Shown piece by piece: positions 5,587 through 6,454 of a stretch of DNA of 6,454 nucleotides. Both the position numbers and the translations under genes were made by a program. The notes under the pieces are model-generated. The model saw only the letters and a program-made list of their open reading frames with translations, ran no database searches and was not told the origin of the DNA. The stretch is from the NCBI GenBank assembly GCA_035622755.1, contig DASPUU010000171.1:1-6454 (forward strand), written 5' to 3'. Numbering within the stretch: the stretch's first letter is position 1; the number at the start of each line of letters is the position of its first letter. The DNA is from JADGRA01 sp035622755. Its GTDB lineage: Bacteria; Myxococcota; Myxococcia; Myxococcales; Myxococcaceae.

Positions 5587-5632
5587 ATGGTCGCCGGACC
5601 CTCGCGGGGAGGTCACGCCCCCCGCCCCGGGT

Positions 5633-6454
5633 CTACGGGAAGAACCGCTCGCCGCGCGCCGCCTTCTCCCGGAGGAACGGGGCCGCCTCGAAGCGGGCGC
5701 CGAGCTTCTCCCCCCACGAGTCGAGCCGGGCCCGGAGCGCCGCCGCGCCGACGGCGTCGGCGAACCGGAACGGCCCGCCGCGGAAGGGAGGGAACCCGAG
5801 CCCGAACACGGCGCCGATGTCCCCGTCGCGTGCGCTCCGGAGGATGCCTTCCCCGAGGCAGCGCACCGCCTCGTTGACCATCGGGTAGACGCAGCGCTCG
5901 ATGACCTCCTCGCGCGTCACCGGACGCCGCTTCGTCCCGGCCGGAAGCACCGAGTAGACGGACTCGTCGACGGTCTTCCTCTTCCCGTCGTAGGTGTAGA
6001 AGCCCTTCTTCGCCTTCCTGCCCAGGCGCCCGTCCTTGACCAGCGCCGCCATCGCCTCCGGGGCGCGCATCCGCTCGCCGAACGCCTCGTGGAGGACGTG
6101 GGCCACCTTCTCGCCCACGTCGATGCCCACTTCGTCGAGGAGCTGGTAGGGCCCCACCGGGAAGCCGAAGTCCACCAGGGCCTCGTCGACGGCGCGCACG
6201 TCGGCGCCGTCCACGAGCAGGTGCGCCGCCTCGTTGAGGTAGGGCGCCAGGATGCGCGAGGTGTAGAAGCCCGGGCCGTCCTTGACGACGATGACCGTCT
6301 TCCCCTGCTTCTTCCCCAGGGCCACGGCGGTGGCCGTCACCCAGGGAGCCGTCCCGGCGTGGGTGATGACCTCGAGGAGCGGCATCTTCTCCACCGGGCT
6401 GAAGTAGTGCATCCCGACCACCTGCGCCGGGCGGCGGGCTCCCTCGGCGATCCG
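5633..6454 (-). CDS. fadJ: Fatty-acid oxidation complex α subunit, C-terminal part (3-hydroxyacyl-CoA dehydrogenase)
   Basis: The visible 273 residues are the C-terminal part of a FadJ/HADHA-type enzyme of β-oxidation. The whole protein would carry an N-terminal enoyl-CoA hydratase domain (off the right edge) and this dehydrogenase, which oxidises 3-hydroxyacyl-CoA with NAD+. Counting from the edge, the end of the NAD domain has VVGMHYFSPVEKMPLLEVI, with catalytic H16 and E28. The first C-terminal domain begins at KDGPGFYTSRILAPYLNEA (about 58-76); the last part has GFPPFRGGPFRFAD (220-233). The Asn seen after GF.V in many short-chain dehydrogenases is S66 here, as I recall also being non-Asn in mitochondrial HADHA. 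E. coli FadJ is about 714 residues, so roughly 60% is missing only because of the window edge. The frame is open through base 6454, so GTG 6421 is internal. It is convergent with the plus-strand genes. Confidence 0.96.
   Translation of the reverse strand, partial: RIAEGARRPAQVVGMHYFSPVEKMPLLEVITHAGTAPWVTATAVALGKKQGKTVIVVKDGPGFYTSRILAPYLNEAAHLLVDGADVRAVDEALVDFGFPVGPYQLLDEVGIDVGEKVAHVLHEAFGERMRAPEAMAALVKDGRLGRKAKKGFYTYDGKRKTVDESVYSVLPAGTKRRPVTREEVIERCVYPMVNEAVRCLGEGILRSARDGDIGAVFGLGFPPFRGGPFRFADAVGAAALRARLDSWGEKLGARFEAAPFLREKAARGERFFP

Noticed and set aside
5409..5888. Plus-strand open frames running into the region opposite fadJ
   Set aside because: They are shadows of the fadJ-type gene, whose minus-strand translation matches the family closely.
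6419..6421. GTG as a possible start of the dehydrogenase gene
   Set aside because: The frame continues upstream to the window edge with family-typical residues (RIAEGARRPAQVVGMHYF), so this Val codon is internal.

Overview
The window is very GC-rich (well over 70% by eye). In its clear genes almost every codon ends in G or C, and the gene types (receiver-fused histidine kinase, GGDEF protein, APC-fold transporter, FadJ-type β-oxidation enzyme) fit a Myxococcota/Deltaproteobacteria-like genome such as Anaeromyxobacter. That assignment is an inference from composition and gene style. No rRNA, tRNA, CRISPR array, insertion sequence or phage gene is visible.

Layout. (1) 1-1215, minus: 5' part of a histidine kinase with an N-terminal receiver, a coiled coil, a PAS domain carrying cysteines, and a HisKA domain; the ATPase domain lies beyond the left edge. 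(2) 1216-1380: leader and promoter of that kinase, with a good -35/-10 pair and an unusual cluster of TGACC half-sites. (3) 1381-2313, minus: a diguanylate cyclase whose N-terminal receiver has lost its key residues. (4) 2314-2551: divergent control region. (5) 2552-4567, plus: a 671-residue APC-superfamily permease closely resembling the KimA potassium transporter family, with a C-terminal Usp-like cytoplasmic domain. (6) 4568-4743: non-coding, with several inverted repeats including a two-part hairpin just after the permease stop. (7) 4744-5160, plus: a small anchored or exported protein of unknown function. (8) 5161-5256: hairpins. (9) 5257-5478, plus: a possible 73-residue protein. (10) 5479-5632: convergent 3' region with a terminator-like hairpin and two copies of a 10-bp palindrome. 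(11) 5633-6454, minus: C-terminal 273 residues of a FadJ-type fatty-acid oxidation α subunit, entering from the right edge.

How they fit together. The two signalling genes lie in tandem on the minus strand, but the kinase has its own promoter, so co-transcription is not required. The cyclase and the permease are transcribed away from each other and may share control, which makes a second-messenger/ion-transport link possible but unproven. The β-oxidation gene appears unrelated to the rest. I see no clearly new multi-gene system. The most unusual items are the degenerate receiver on the cyclase, the TGACC cluster before the kinase, and the repeated CAGCATGCTG palindrome.
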